The translations under genes and the position numbers were made by a program. A DNA stretch of 64,000 nt, from assembly GCA_033060915.1 (NCBI GenBank), contig CM065385.1, positions 19,418,001 through 19,482,000 on the forward strand, read 5' to 3'. The notes beneath the pieces were generated by a model. That model made no database searches and had not been told where the DNA came from. It saw only the letters and a program-made list of their open reading frames with translations. The stretch comes from Euryodendron excelsum (lineage: Eukaryota > Streptophyta > Magnoliopsida > Ericales > Pentaphylacaceae). Of this stretch, positions 11,608 to 23,287 are shown piece after piece. Within the stretch, counting starts at the first letter, position 1, and each line of letters opens with the position of its first letter.

Positions 11608-12201
11608 TGTTTCAACAAGCAAGTCTATGTGGGGAAGAGGAAAATCATCCTTTGGACTGGCCCTGTTGAGGTCCCAAAAGTCAATGCACATCCGCACCTT
11701 GCCATCTTTCTTGGGTACCGGGACAATATTAGCCAGCCATTGAGGATACTCTACCACTTGCAGAAATCCTGCCTGGAATTGTTTAATCACCTCCTCCTTA
11801 ATCTTCAGGCTCCATTCGGGTTTCAATCTTCTTAGCTTCTGTTTAAAGGGCTTCATCTGCGGGTCCAAAGGCAGTCTATGTTCGACAATGGATTCATCTA
11901 GCCCAGGCATGTCTTGATAGGACCATGCGAAAATATCCAAGTATGCACGCAAAAGTTCCAATAACTCTTTGCGCTGCCATTGATCTAGGCCCGTACCGAT
12001 TCTAAGCTCCTTCGGATCCCCTTCATTTCCCAAATTAACGATTTCCATTTCCTCAATGTTTGGGGTATTATGATTCTCATGTCTTTCTATTTGTTCTCGA
12101 ATTTCCTCTGGCACCTCCTCTGTGAAATTTACATCTTCTTCAATCCCCAGTTGTTGGTAATCAAACTCGGTGTTCAAGTCATCATTTGTCAAGATTGGCA
12201 T
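11608..12201 (-). pseudogene. Reverse transcriptase, N-terminal part
   Basis: From MPILTNDDLNTEFDYQ: an acidic linker, then LRAYLDIFAWSYQDMPG, IVEHRLPLDP and the RT palm start WLANIVPVPKKDGKVRMCIDFWDLN, all typical of plant gypsy RT. After LLVETRP the frame is lost: a single-base deletion around 11608-11616 changes the expected TAGHGMFSF into a +1 frame. The out-of-frame tail continues to 11431 without meaning. Note CIDFWDLN where CIDFRDLN is usual (R to W, a CGG to TGG change). Confidence 0.92.
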
Positions 12202-12204
12202 TCC

Positions 12205-12414
12205 CTGGATTAGCCGAGTAGGATATCAGATGCAAGGGTCCCTGGCATGGAAAATAGTGTATAATAAATCAAACAAGAAAGGGATATTATTTTATTCATT
12301 GATAACTTGCTTTTTTTAAAAAAAAGTTAAGACAAATAAATTTAAAAGGATAAAGTTTATGGTGAATCAGTTGCTCCAAGGTCTCGCTCTAACGGGCTCT
12401 GTACCGAAACTTAC
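12205..12414 (-). other. Candidate Ogre-type intron between protease and RT
   Basis: On the minus strand a perfect donor CGTAAGT starts at 12414, near the end of the protease frame. An AT-rich stretch follows and an acceptor (GGCTAATCCAG) ends at 12205. Ogre elements are known to carry a spliced intron in this position. Joining these exact sites leaves the RT frame out of phase by one base, so either another acceptor is used (for example the CCATGCCAG near 12243) or this copy has a small indel. Confidence 0.4.
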
Positions 12415-13869
12415 GAGCACAGATGATGTCTTTGTTAGCCCAATTATGCAATTTTTCGCCTGGCAACATTGCTCGAATGGATCCATCTTGGGTTACTCCG
12501 ATGCTGGTTGTCATGACGGGCGCTTCTCCTTGGACTTTTCTCTTCTTATTACTTAATACAAGTGTTCCTTTTCCCATGTCTAACTGCTTGAATTGGTCCG
12601 AGAGTTCCATGACAGCTTTCTTATCAGCCCTTTTCTTTTGCGCTGCTTCTATTCTTTCTGTTTTTGTGGGTTCATATCCCAACCCAAAGGTGGGTTTAGC
12701 TGACCGTATTTCTACAACTTCTGGTCTTCTTTGTAAACATCTCCCTAAGCCTTTACCCGGATGGAAACCATTTTCTTTAAAGTACCGTACTACCATCTGA
12801 GAGTTCTTGGAATAACTTGGCTTCACCTGATCTTCCTTCTGCACAACAGTGATATATTCAAAAGATTGAAAACAAGAGAGCAGTTCAGTGTCAGATGCAA
12901 TGGTGTCAGCTTTGTATACAGCTAGCTCTTTTTCAGCGAAAATAGCGACTAGCTTGGAGCCCACAATGAACTTGACTTTCTGATGAAGACTAGAAGGAAC
13001 CGCACCCGCCGAATGGATCCAGGGCCTTCCCAACAGCAAGTTATAGACAGCCGGAATGTGTAAAACTTGAAATTTGATCGTGAAGGTTACTGGTCCTATC
13101 TCAACAGGCATTTCAATTTCCCCCATGGCCTCCCTCCGAGATCCATCAAAGGCACGGATGATCATACCACTATTTTTCAAGTAAGTTTGGTCCATTCCCA
13201 GCCTTTCCAAAGTAGAATACAGGCACACGTTCAATGCCGAACCATTATCTATCAATACTTTGGCCACCATTCTTCCTCTTGTTCTTACGACGATATGCAA
13301 AACTCGAGTATGACCTGTCCCATCAGCCGGAATCTCGTCATCAGAGAAAGTGATGATGTTTGGGGCCATAATGAGACTGACCATGTCATGTAGATTGCCT
13401 GGCGTGAAACTCTCGGGCACATAAGCATCCTTGAGGATCCTTATTAAAGCATTCCGGTGCACCTCAGAAGTGAGCAGCAAACCCAACATCGAAATATGGG
13501 TTGGGGCTCTCCTAAGCTGTTCCATGATATCGTAATCGACCTTTCCTAAAGCTTTAGTGAATTCTGACATCTCCTGATCTGTTGGCTGGTTGGAGCACTC
13601 TCCTTCTTTATCCTTCCCCTTCCTTTTTCTTTCCACTTCAACAGAGGTATAAAGGCGCCCTGACCGAGTCATTCCCCCTATTTCTGTTACGGGCTCTCCG
13701 ATGCCCTTATCAGGTGGGTAATTCCATAGGACGTTATGAAGACTGGGTATTGGTGTTTGGGTTATGGCGGGAAGAGTTATCCTTGGGTTTACAGGCAAAG
13801 GAATTACTACAGGTGAAGGGTTGGTAAGGACGGGTAGAGTGGTGGGCACATTTGGCTTCTTTGGCAAGA
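12389..13869 (-). pseudogene. Aspartic protease (retropepsin) with G-patch-like domain
   Basis: About 490 residues. The N-terminus is proline-rich, followed by a helical region (MSEFTKALGKVDYDIMEQLRR). The retropepsin active site reads VLIDNGSALNVC with the flap/FLG-like LLGRPWIHSAGAVPSSLHQ further on, as in plant Tat elements. Toward the C-terminus is FKENGFHPGKGLGRCLQ, a G-patch-like glycine motif common in this lineage. The frame is open upstream only to a TGA about 20 codons before, and the frame upstream belongs to the next entry, so a frameshift lies near 13870. Function in the family: cleavage of the Gag-Pol polyprotein. Confidence 0.9.
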
Positions 13870-14220
13870 CTAAAGGTAGCTTAGGTCATGTGTTTCCTTG
13901 GTTGTTGGTTGAGGTTCAGGTCGAGTCATAGCGATCATGGGTTCAGGTTCAAACAACGTATTAAGGACAAGGGGATAAGGGCAAGGGTCTAGTAAGGCTC
14001 TTATGGTTAAGTTCATGTCAGGGAGATAAGATTGCGTGGTTAGGAAGGAAGGATTTTGGTATTCAGGCTCCTCTAAGGCAGGAATTGTCCCTTCTGAGAT
14101 TGTGGTAAGTGCGTCGCACAGGGGGTTCCCGCTTGCATTCCCGCTTCCCAATGGTATGTTTTCCTGAAGCTTGTAACCCATGGCCTTCACTATTATAGAA
14201 GAAGTTGGACTAGTATTCAT
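13870..14220 (-). pseudogene. Short ORF upstream of protease (possible remnant of Gag C-terminus/linker)
   Basis: 116 codons from MNTSPTSSIIVKAMGY to THDLSYL. No domain recognised. Acidic and proline-rich, like linkers between Gag and protease. Its end is out of frame with the protease segment that starts within a few bases, so it may be the broken 5' part of the same polyprotein. It contains no CCHC zinc knuckle and no capsid-like motif. Confidence 0.4.
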
Positions 14221-15625
14221 TACCTATAAAAATGACGACAACAATTACAAATTAGAGTTTGGTTCCTGGAGAAATCTATGCAATGCATGTCCTAGGGTAC
14301 CCCTCTTAAAGAGGGAAACTAGTCATGATGTATTGGCTCACTTTTGGAGATAGGGAATTTGCCCATGTATGCAGATGCCTTACCATCAGTTGGCAACCTT
14401 CATCCATTCATGCATTCATTCATAAAAGTAAAGAAATACATTGAATTTTGGGTTTAAGATACAAAAGAACTGAAATACATTTTAATAGGGGGAGGGGGAA
14501 CATTTTCCTTTTGGACTTCCACCTATCTACTTTTACAAAAGGAAACCCTAAACTACTCTTGAGTCTTTGGATTCGCCTTCCTTGGATTTGATGTTGAGGA
14601 GGTCGCTGAGAGACCTTGTTGATTGATTGCCCCTTATCTTCTTGGCAACCCTATCTCCGTGAGCATAGAGGGATTGGGGCCCCTCTTATGAAATGGATTG
14701 AAATGCATGCAATGAGTCCCTTAGGGTTACGCGGGAACCCTTAGGGTTTGGGTAGGTTTAATGCAAGGGAGAGTAACCTTAGTGTCACTCTCAACGGGTT
14801 GATCATATGTATGAGAATGCAGTGACTTGAGTTACTTGGAACTCTTGTCTTGACATGGGATATTGAATGCATGAACATGAATATGCAAAAGTATAAGGAA
14901 AAAAGGTACAATTGAAATAAACATGCATGCATGAACAATTAGACAGGCATTATAACAGTATAAATACAAGTATTATAACAGCAGGTATAAATGAAAGTAA
15001 GAGTAGTCGCCCTTTCCTCCGTGATTTTGAAAACGGTGCTCGTGTCCTAAATCCGGCAGAGGTTCGGCTATGCATGATGTCTATATGAGTATGAGGTTGA
15101 GGGTTGACTAATGCGTCCTAAAAAGGCTCGGTCCCCGGATCTTCAAACCTAGGCCCACTCCCCGAGGTGGTGCCATGATCGGTTGGTGATTCGAGTGGGG
15201 GAACCATCAAGAGGCCATAGGCGAAGAAACTGACACAGTATCTTGCCCACAACCAATATACCGTTCCCCCTTTCTAACTAGAAATGACATATCAGGGTAT
15301 GCAAGTATGCAGAATGCAAGTGCACATGCAGTGTGTGTGTGATTTTTAAAAGTGGAGGAAAGGGCCCAACAACTCCCATTCATCATATACATCACATTCA
15401 TACAAAGCAGTTAATAATGTTTAAATATAAGGCGCACCTACAAAACAAAGATGCAAGTGTTAGTATGTGGATGACAAACAGAATACAAGATAATATGAGT
15501 AAATGCATGTTTTTTGAAAATTTGGTTTTGAAGATTTAAAGTGAATAGGATTGAACCAAGTTAATTGAAGACTCTACATGGGTAAAGGGTAAAGAGACAT
15601 GACTAACGGCCTAACCCTCTAAGTA
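14221..15625 (-). other. Leader region without recognisable gag
   Basis: 1.4 kb between the PBS and the first coding frame. No frame longer than about 65 codons in the sense direction and no capsid or zinc-knuckle motif. The block at about 15210-15100 (minus) is clearly similar to plus-strand 23745-23856 downstream of another PBS, so it is genuine element leader. Gag appears to have been lost or has decayed beyond recognition. Confidence 0.7.
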
Positions 15626-15643
15626 TCCCCAGTGGAGTCGCCA
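15626..15643 (-). other. Primer binding site (PBS)
   Basis: On the minus strand the sequence TGGCGACTCCACTGGGGA lies two bases after the end of the 5' LTR. It begins with TGG, the complement of tRNA CCA. The implied tRNA acceptor end (GACTCCA paired, discriminator G) fits a tRNA-Arg, the primer reported for Ogre elements. The exact isoacceptor is inferred. Confidence 0.88.
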
Positions 15644-18600
15644 GCTGTCGCGCCCAGATTTTTCGCGCCCGAGGAATACTCACCCAAGCGGGAAAAATGT
15701 TGTACTCTCTCGTTAGAACTCACCCTCCTAGAAGAATGAGTGCGACTAGGTTTGAATTGAAAAACTGGTTTGAATAAAGGGCTTTTAGAAAAGATTTGGA
15801 GTCGCCACCTAACTTAATTAAGGTGAGTTAGGTCACCTAAAAACTAAGAATAATCCGAGGACTACGCTTAGAGTTTTTGGAAAACAATTTTGAAAATATC
15901 TCCCCAAGAGAGGGTTTTTAAGAAAACGGGTTGTTTGGCAACCTTTGGAAAATATCTAGCCCTTTTTAGAAAAATAACTCCGTTTTGGTCTTTGAAATCA
16001 GTGATCTAGGTTCGGAGGTTGGTTACGTGTAGGGAAGATGCACTAAGCTATCACCCTACCCCGCCCTTTCGGTACCTACATGTCAATCTACCCTAAATTC
16101 ACCTATGAAAGTCTCCAATTAACTAATGGTCAATCCTATTCACTTTAGAAAAACAATGTTTGAAAACTAGCATGATGCGTGATATGCAAGTGCAAAAATA
16201 AGAGAGAATTAAAAAAAATAGATTTGGAAATAAATTTGGAAAGAATTTGATTTGAAAATAGATTTGAAGAGATAGAATTTGAAATTGGAAAGTTGGAAAA
16301 CTTGAAAATTTGAAAATAGAAATTTTGAAACTAGAATTTTGAAAATTGATTGGAATTTGAGATTTGAAAATAGATTTTGGAAACCGCACCCATGATGGTG
16401 GAATTGAAAGTTTGAAAAATATTGTGACCGCACCTATGAAGGTTGCCTACGTATCTCTTTGGGGGAATCAGGTCAGCCGTAGTTCGGACAGGAGTCCGAT
16501 TAAAAATAGAAGAGTGGATTTGAATAAGGAGATTGAATTTGGAAATTGAATTTGATTTGAAATTGGAAGAGGAGATTGGAAATTGAAATTGAGAAGATTG
16601 GACTTTGATTTGGAAAGATAGATTTGGACTTGTTTTGAAAAAGAGAAGGTTTGAGGAAACCTAAACTTAAGATAGATAGGAAACCTAGGAAAGACTCAAG
16701 AGTTTGAGAAAGATTGGATTTAGGAAAGGTTCGATTTAGGAAAGTTTCAATTTAGGAAAGTGTCATTTTTGAAAAGTTTCATTTTAGGAAAGTTTCAATT
16801 TAGGAAAGTGTTACTTTAGGAAAGTTTTGAAAATTGGAAAGTTTTGAATTTAGAAATGTTTTGAAAAAAAGGAGGTTTTGAATTTAGAAATGTTTTGTTT
16901 TAGGAAAGGTTTCAAAAAAAGAAAGTTTTCAATTTAGGAAATGTTTGAATTAAGAAAGTTTCAACTTAAGAAAGTCTTAAATTAAGAGAGTTTTGAGTTT
17001 AGAAAAGTCTTAAATTTGGAAAGATGTTGAAGTTTTGGAAAGTTTAGAATTTAGAAAGTTTTTAGGTTTAGAAAGATTTAACTTAAGAAAGTTTCAAATT
17101 TAGAAAATTTTGAATTTGGAAAGATTTGAAATTTAGAAAATTTAAGATTTAGAAAGTTTTAGAGTTTTAGAAAATCTTGAGATTAGGAAAGGTTTGAGTT
17201 TAGGAAAGATTTGAAAACTTAGATTTAACAAGTTAAGATTTGAAGAGAGGGTAGAATTAGGAAAGGTTTGAATTAGGAAAGATTTAAAAGTTGAGTTTTT
17301 AAAACTTAGGAAAGATTTTTATGTTCAAGTTTTGGAAACTTAAGGTTTAGGAAAGTAGAAGTTTAGGAAGGATTTGAATTAGGAAAGAATTGGATTTTGA
17401 AATTTAAGGAAAGGTTTAAAGTTTAGGTTTAGGAAACTTATGGTTTAGGAAACTTATGGTTTAGGAAAGAATTGAATTAGGAAGGTATTGAATTAAGAAA
17501 GGTTTAGATTAGGAAGGGATTGGATTTGGTTTCTAAAAGAGAAAGGTTGGATTTTGTTTCCAAAAACGGAGAACGGGATCTAGTTTCCTGAACGGGGAGA
17601 TTGGATTTGGTTTCCTAAAGGGAAGGTAGGATTTGGTAAGGATTTGAAAAGGGAGATTCTAGAAACCCCAGTTTTGAAAAATTATAGTTTTGACGTAGAA
17701 AAGAGGTTTTGGAAACATGTATAGTTTGGATGTGAAAACTAGAGGTTTTGGAAACCTAGGTTTGGGGCAAAGTTTGAAAACCATGTTTTTGGAAAGAAAA
17801 TTAGGGTTTTCTAATTGTGGGTTCTAGGGCTTGACTTGGACTCTAAGGAAAGAGTTTTTGGAAAGTGCGTTTTTGGAAACTAAGGCTTTCTAGAAGGGAA
17901 TCCTAGAAAGGAGTTTTTGGAAAGTGAATTTGAAGAGGGAGTTTTTGGAAAAAGATTTTAAAGAGAAAGAGTTTTGAAAAGTGTGTTTTTAGAAACGTAG
18001 ATTTTGGAAAGAAGATCCTAGAGGAGAGTTTCTAGAAGAAAAATTTTGGAAAGAGAGTTTTTGGAAAGAGTTGTGGGGAACGTTTTTAGGAAGGTGAATC
18101 TAGGGAGTGCTTTTAGAAAGTGAATTTTGAGGAAAAGATTTTGGAGAGAGAATTTTGAAAAATAGATTTTGGAGAGAGAATTTTGAAAACAATTTTGGAG
18201 AGGAGAGTTTTAGGAAAGTATGTTGAAAAAGAAATTTTTAGGAAGAGATTTTTGAAGAGAGAGTTTTTTGGAAAGTATGAAAATGTCTCACTTTTCTAAA
18301 GCAATTCTAACCATAAGGGGGCTAGAACCACCTTAAGAAAGTGGTTTTGGAAAACAATAAGATTTGAAAATATAGACCAAAAAGGTCACTTTTAATGTAA
18401 TACTTTCCTAAAGCAACCCTAGCCATGGAAAGGCTAGAATCGCCCTAGAATTGTGGTTTTGAAAACATGTTTTCAAAAAAGAGATTTTGATGCAATTTTG
18501 AAAACAAGTTTGAAAACGTTTTGAAAAACAACTTTCAAAACGGTTTTTGGAAGATGCAAGACTATGATATGCACAATGCAATTTGGGGTCGTGAACATAC

Positions 18601-19153
18601 AAGGTTAAGGCTTCACCACATAATCAAGGGGGCCGGACCCACGTGGTCTTTGGTTAGGCTAGAAGAAAGCCCCCGACACGGTGACTCTCCAATAGCCCAA
18701 TCCTACACATGGACCGAGAATCCCCTTGTTTCAAGTATGCAAAGAAAGGGGGGGAAAGAGATGGGGGATTAAAATAGAGAAAACCCAAGTGGGTTGGAGA
18801 GAGAAGAGAGAGGGGGGAAGTGCAGAAAATTAAAGAGAAAGCCTACCGTATGTCTTCTTTATTTTGCGCGCCGTGCAGTCTTCGGTCTTTGTCTTGATCT
18901 TCGTCTTCAATCCTCAAGAGTTGTCTTCAAGCTTTGGATGGCAGCTCTTCTAGTCTTCAAAGGATGGTTGAAGGCTAGTGTATGAGTGTATGGGGGTGTG
19001 TATGAGTGTATAGGAGGCTAGGGTTTGTGTATAGTGGCTAGGGTTTTGGGAAAACCTAGGGAGGCTAGGGTTTTGGAGGTGCTCGAACTCTGTATATCGA
19101 AATATAGGATTTTTAGGTTAAGTTTGCGAACCCCTTTCACGTTGAATGAGGCT

Positions 19154-19167
19154 CTGTATTTATAGAG
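19154..19167 (-). promoter_or_regulatory. TATA box of the 5' LTR (sense promoter)
   Basis: The minus strand reads CTCTATAAATACAG, a near-perfect plant TATA box. Transcription would be expected to start about 30 bases downstream, near 19130. The motif is kept in the other LTR. Confidence 0.7.
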
Positions 19168-20057
19168 GGAGGACAAACCTGGCGCCTGTTGTAGTGGCGC
19201 CAGGGCAAACTTTACACTAGTGGCGCCAGCCAATTAGGAAAGGTTTAAGGTCGGCAAGCAACGTATCTTTGACTAGATTTGGGCGCCTGTACTAGTGACT
19301 ACCATGTAATTTTTAGCCTGGCTTCACTAGGAGTGACTCCGGAAAGTCCGGGACTGATTTAAAGGAGCCGGGAATGACCTAGAAGGCCGGAAATGAGCAG
19401 GAACACTTAAAATAGTGTCCTGGAGGTATTTAACTTGAAAATGAAGATAAGGTGGGTCGGAAAGGTTGACCGAGCCTTTAGCGGCAAAACGGTCAATCGG
19501 ACCGGGAAACTACCGAGGCGAACTCGGATTATCCCGAAAAAAGACTTGGGATCTAGAAACATTATTTAGAATGTTCCCAGAGGTTGCCGGTTTGATTCCC
19601 AGAGCCGGCGTGGTCGGAAAAGGAGACCAGCCCACTAGGGTCAAAACGGTCATTTTGTATCGGGTTTGCCAGAACTAACTCGGAGTGATCTGGAAAGGTA
19701 AAGGGTGGTTGAGAATACTATAAAAAGTAGTCTTAGGAAGTTACCGGTTTGATACCCAGAGCCGGTGTGGTTGAAAAAGGAAACCGGCCCCCGAGGGGCA
19801 AAACGGTCATTTTGTACCGGGTTGGTCGGAATTGACTCGGAATGGTCCGAAAAGGTAAAGGAAGATTGAGAATACTATAAAAAGTAGTCCCAAGAGGTTA
19901 CCGGTTTGATACCCAAAGCTGGTGTGGTTCCTGGGGCATTCGGATGCTTAGGGGCAAAATGGTCATCTTAACCGGAAAGTCTCGGAAAAGGTCCTAAGGG
20001 TAGTCTGGTCATTTTTCACCGAAGTGAGCTAACAGACACGGGTGTTGACCTAGGTTT

Positions 20058-20470
20058 TGAGTGTTTCCGCCACTCTAACGGTGTGAGTATTTCCGCTACT
20101 CGAATGGGGTTGATGATTTGTGAGTATTTCCGCTACTCGGACGGAGTTGATGATTTGGGAGTATTTTCGCTACTCAGACGGGGTTGATGATTTATAATTA
20201 TTTCCGCTACTCTAACGGCTTTGTGAGTATTTCCGCTACTCTAACGGTTTTGTGAGTATTTTCGCTACTCTAACGGTTTTGTGAGTATTTTCGCTACTCT
20301 AACGGCTTTGTGAGTACTTTCGCTACTCTAACGGTTCTGTGAGTATTTCCGCTACTCCAACGGCTTTGTGAGTATTTCCGCTACTCTAACGGCTTTGTGA
20401 GTATTTCCGCTACTCTAACGGCTTTGTGAGTATTTTCGCTACTCTAACGGTTTTGCTAGTAGTTTTGCTA
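20058..20470. repeat. Minisatellite, about 29-bp units (right LTR U3)
   Basis: The same unit as at 3625-4095 in the other LTR, with a slightly different copy number and order of variants. Confidence 0.92.
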
Positions 20471-20722
20471 CTCGGACCGTCTCGAGGAATAAACTGTCTC
20501 GAGAGAGGGATTGGAAAGGGGTCTTACAGTCTCCGAAGAGACGTGCCTGGATTGGGACCGTCCCGAGGAATAAACTGTCTCGAGAGAGGGATTGGAAAAG
20601 GGTCTTACCGTCTCGGAAGAGACGTGCCTGGATTGTGAGTGTTTCTGCCACTCTAACGGTTTTGTGAGTAGTTTTGCTACTCGGACCGTCTCGAGGAATA
20701 AACTGTCTCGAGAGAGGGATTG
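20468..20722. repeat. Tandem repeat, about 80-bp units (right LTR U3)
   Basis: Counterpart of 4096-4347, with the same CTCGAG-containing units. Confidence 0.88.
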
Positions 20723-21049
20723 GAATTGGAATAAGAAAGGACAATGCCCCTAAGGGCATTTTGGTCATTTTGCCTCTATTTGGGCCTAACAGGCCCGCGA
20801 AGCGATGGAAAGACGGAATTTGGACCTAAAGAATTGGTTTCGATTGGAATATGCCCAAAATGACTTGAAAACAAGTCTGGACGGAGTGTAGACTGCCGAG
20901 CGATCAAAAATGGGGTGCTTACAACTAAGTTATTAATAAATACTAAAGGCATTACTCAAAGCATGTCTTTTAGTATGAATCTCTAACACAGACAACCATG
21001 CCTCAATCTAACTCTGATGACATCATTACAAAGATTAGTCACCTTCAAT

Positions 21050-21750
21050 TACCTTAAACTAGAGTTCAGAAGACCGCACCCTGGTCAAATTCCGATGACA
21101 CCTTAAATTGAAGTTTAGATTACAGCATCTCGATTGGACTTCAATGACATCATCACAGAGATTAGTCTTCTCCAATCACATCTTAAACTGGAGTCTAAAA
21201 GACCCCATCCCAATTGAACTCTAATAACACCTTAAACCAAAGTCCAGACGATCGCATCCCACTGTGATGACATCATCCTGAAGATTATTCATCTCCAATC
21301 ACCTTAATCGGAGTCCCAATGAAACATATCACGGTCGGTTTCTGAGGACACCTTAAACCGGAGTCCAAAAGATTGCGTCCTGGTCAGACTCCAATGACAT
21401 CATTCTAAAGATTAGTCATCTCTGATCACTTTAAACTGGAGTCCTGATGACTGCATTCTGTTCGGATTTTTATGACACCTTAAACCGGAGTCCAGGCGAC
21501 CGCATCCCAATCGGACTCTAATGACATCATCCCGAAGATCAGTTATCTCTGATCACCTTAAACCAAAGTCCAGAAAACTGCATCCCGGTTGGACTCATAT
21601 GACACCCTAAACTAGAGTCCAGAAGACTACACCTTGATCAAATTCCAATGACACCATAAACCGGAGTCCAGACGATTATGTCCTAGTTGGACTTTGATGG
21701 CATCATCCTTTGGTTTAAGGTGATCAGAGATGACATCATCCTAGCGATTA
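21050..21750. repeat. Degenerate tandem repeat (CTTAAACCGGAGTCCA units)
   Basis: CCTTAAACYGGAGTCCA, GCATCCCRRTCGGACT and GACATCATCCYGAAGATTAG recur about every 127 bases, with shorter spacings of about 50 and 78 alternating. The copies are strongly diverged, so the array is old. No gene. Confidence 0.8.
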
Positions 21751-22029
21751 GTCATCTGAGCTTGTGTACGTATGCTCTACGGTTGCCGGTAGCCGAAACT
21801 TCTGTATCAGAAATACCAAACTCCTCAATGGACTAAGTCAGCATTTTCAAAAGCTGTACAAACTGGTCAAAATTGCATAAAATTGGGACAGATCCCTTTT
21901 TAAAAATTAAGTCTTATATCATTCACCCAAGTAATGCATAAAGAATCATAATCTTCTTATAGACCTTCTATCAAAGCCAAAAAGCTCTATGGCATCAACC
22001 TCTTCCCATTTCAACAAGTTTAAACTATG

Positions 22030-22460
22030 TCTGACCTGATTCTCGCTCCGTTGAAATACTTAGGCAGGTTAAGTAAGGGCTCGGTCACCTTTCTCCCATC
22101 TTATAGAGAGCTAGTCATCTCAAGTTGGAGCTTTTTTCACAAACTCCAGGCCACCAAGTCAAACAAAACTTCGTCAGACCTGATTCCTACACCATACGAT
22201 ACGTAGACAGTTTGAGTTCTCTTCTCAAGCTCGGTCACCTTTTCCTTGAAAAATGGGAAACCATCCATCACTTTTTTCTCAAGGAGCGGGAAACCACCAA
22301 CCACCTTTTTCCCGAGCAGTGGGAAACCAACAATAGCCATATGCCCGAAGAAAGGGAAATCATGCCAAACATAATGGGTTCAAATACCTATACCATTCAA
22401 AGTCAGTCTGAACTATGTTTGGCTTGATTCCTACACAGTTAGGATACATAGGCAGCTTGA
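22030..22460. repeat. Two nested repeats: GGGAAACCA units and CCTGATTCCTACAC blocks
   Basis: Four units of about 34-36 bp carrying GGGAAACCAnCcAnnA lie at about 22240-22370. Around them, three blocks share CTGATTCCTACACCATACGA-like sequence followed by a TACGTAGaCAG-like segment and GGCTCGGTCACC. Both fit an LTR with internal repeats. Confidence 0.7.
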
Positions 22461-23267
22461 ATTCTCCTTTTAGGCTCGATCAAAAATCATCATAAGCATT
22501 AGCATTTTTGTTCCTTAATTGGCATAGCATTTCAAAACCTCTCCTAAAGGAGTAACAAGTCTTTTAGGGCCGGGCATAAGCCCTTTTTCAAAACAATAGC
22601 ATTACATTCATATTACATCTATAAGCAGCATAGCTGTTATGTTGCCTGCATTTGTGCATTCACTACAAATGCACAGCCACACATAACATACACCATATAA
22701 GTAAAATTATTCTCAACTGTACACAATTCACATGATGCATGCATACAAGTACGATGATGATGATGTTGAATTTGATAGATATTGGAAAAAAGGTTTCTAG
22801 AGCGAGGGTGATGCCAATTTTGGGCAAGGTTGGGTGTTTATGCTTCAAACACATATGCTTCCTAACATGTAATAAGATCTCCAAGCCTAGACCTGATTGC
22901 GCAAACTAACATGGAGTCAAACCATCAAGGGCCTTTCAAAACTAGCACAAATGCCTCTTTAAAACTTTTGGAACCTTTCCAAACTTGCATATCATATTTT
23001 TTACATTAAAACCATGTTTTTACCTCCCAAACTCATGTTTGTGAAAAAACATTTTTTGGTGCCCTAGCACACCTTACTTGTCAGGTGGTGACTCTGAAAC
23101 TTTTTCAAAACTAATAGCCCTTTACAAATTAAATAAACTGTACGAGCCGAGACAAAGACCCCCATATGGTTCAGAGGTAATAGGATCTCCAAGTCACATG
23201 AAAATCCTATTTTAGGCCCCGTCTCATTTACGAGATATTTAGGTGGTCCAAAATTCTATTGTGACAA

Positions 23268-23287
23268 CTAGTGACTCTGCTAGGGAC
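23268..23287 (+). other. PBS of the older Tat/Ogre-like element
   Basis: Reads TAGTGACTCTGCTAGGGACC, a decayed version of the TGGCGACTCCnCTGGGGA PBS seen on the minus strand at 15643-15626, and starts two to three bases after an LTR-like CA end. Confidence 0.75.

Larger units (their letters stand above)
1..20923 (-). mobile_element. Tat/Ogre-like Ty3/gypsy LTR retrotransposon (left end outside window)
   Basis: Two direct copies of a very long LTR (left 1-4549, right 15646-20923) flank about 11.1 kb of internal DNA. All pol domains read right to left, so the right copy is the 5' LTR. The right LTR is followed, in the sense direction, by a tRNA-complementary PBS and the left LTR is preceded by a polypurine tract. 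Domain order is protease, RT, RNase H, integrase, as in Ty3/gypsy. LTRs over 5 kb, a PBS of the TGGCGACTCC type, a possible intron between protease and RT, and an extra antisense gene near the 3' LTR are known features of the Tat lineage that includes Ogre. Gag is not recognisable and pol carries several breaks, so this copy cannot be autonomous. The target-site duplication cannot be checked because the left end is missing. Confidence 0.92.
15646..20923 (-). repeat. 5' LTR of the Tat/Ogre-like element (right copy, complete)
   Basis: On the plus strand it runs from TGTCGCGCCC (15646) to GGTGCTTACA (20923), giving canonical TG...CA ends and 5,278 bp. In the sense direction it starts at 20923. 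A TATA box at 19164-19157 puts U3 at about 1.8 kb (20923 to about 19130) and R plus U5 at about 3.5 kb. U3 holds the tandem arrays; R-U5 holds the purine-rich degenerate repeats and several AAACCCTAG (telobox-like) motifs near 19016-19075. Confidence 0.93.
20924..23265 (+). repeat. Older Tat/Ogre-like LTR remnant (plus orientation, 3' part)
   Basis: The end AAAATTCTATTGTGACA at 23249-23265 is followed by a PBS. The preceding 200 bases (CACCTTACTTGTCAGGTGGTG, then TAGCCCTTTACAAATTAAAT) match the U5 end of the first element's LTR at the same distance from the LTR end. How far left the LTR reached is unclear, since the first element abuts it at 20923. It probably includes the tandem repeats at 21050-21750 and 22240-22380. 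Confidence 0.65.
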
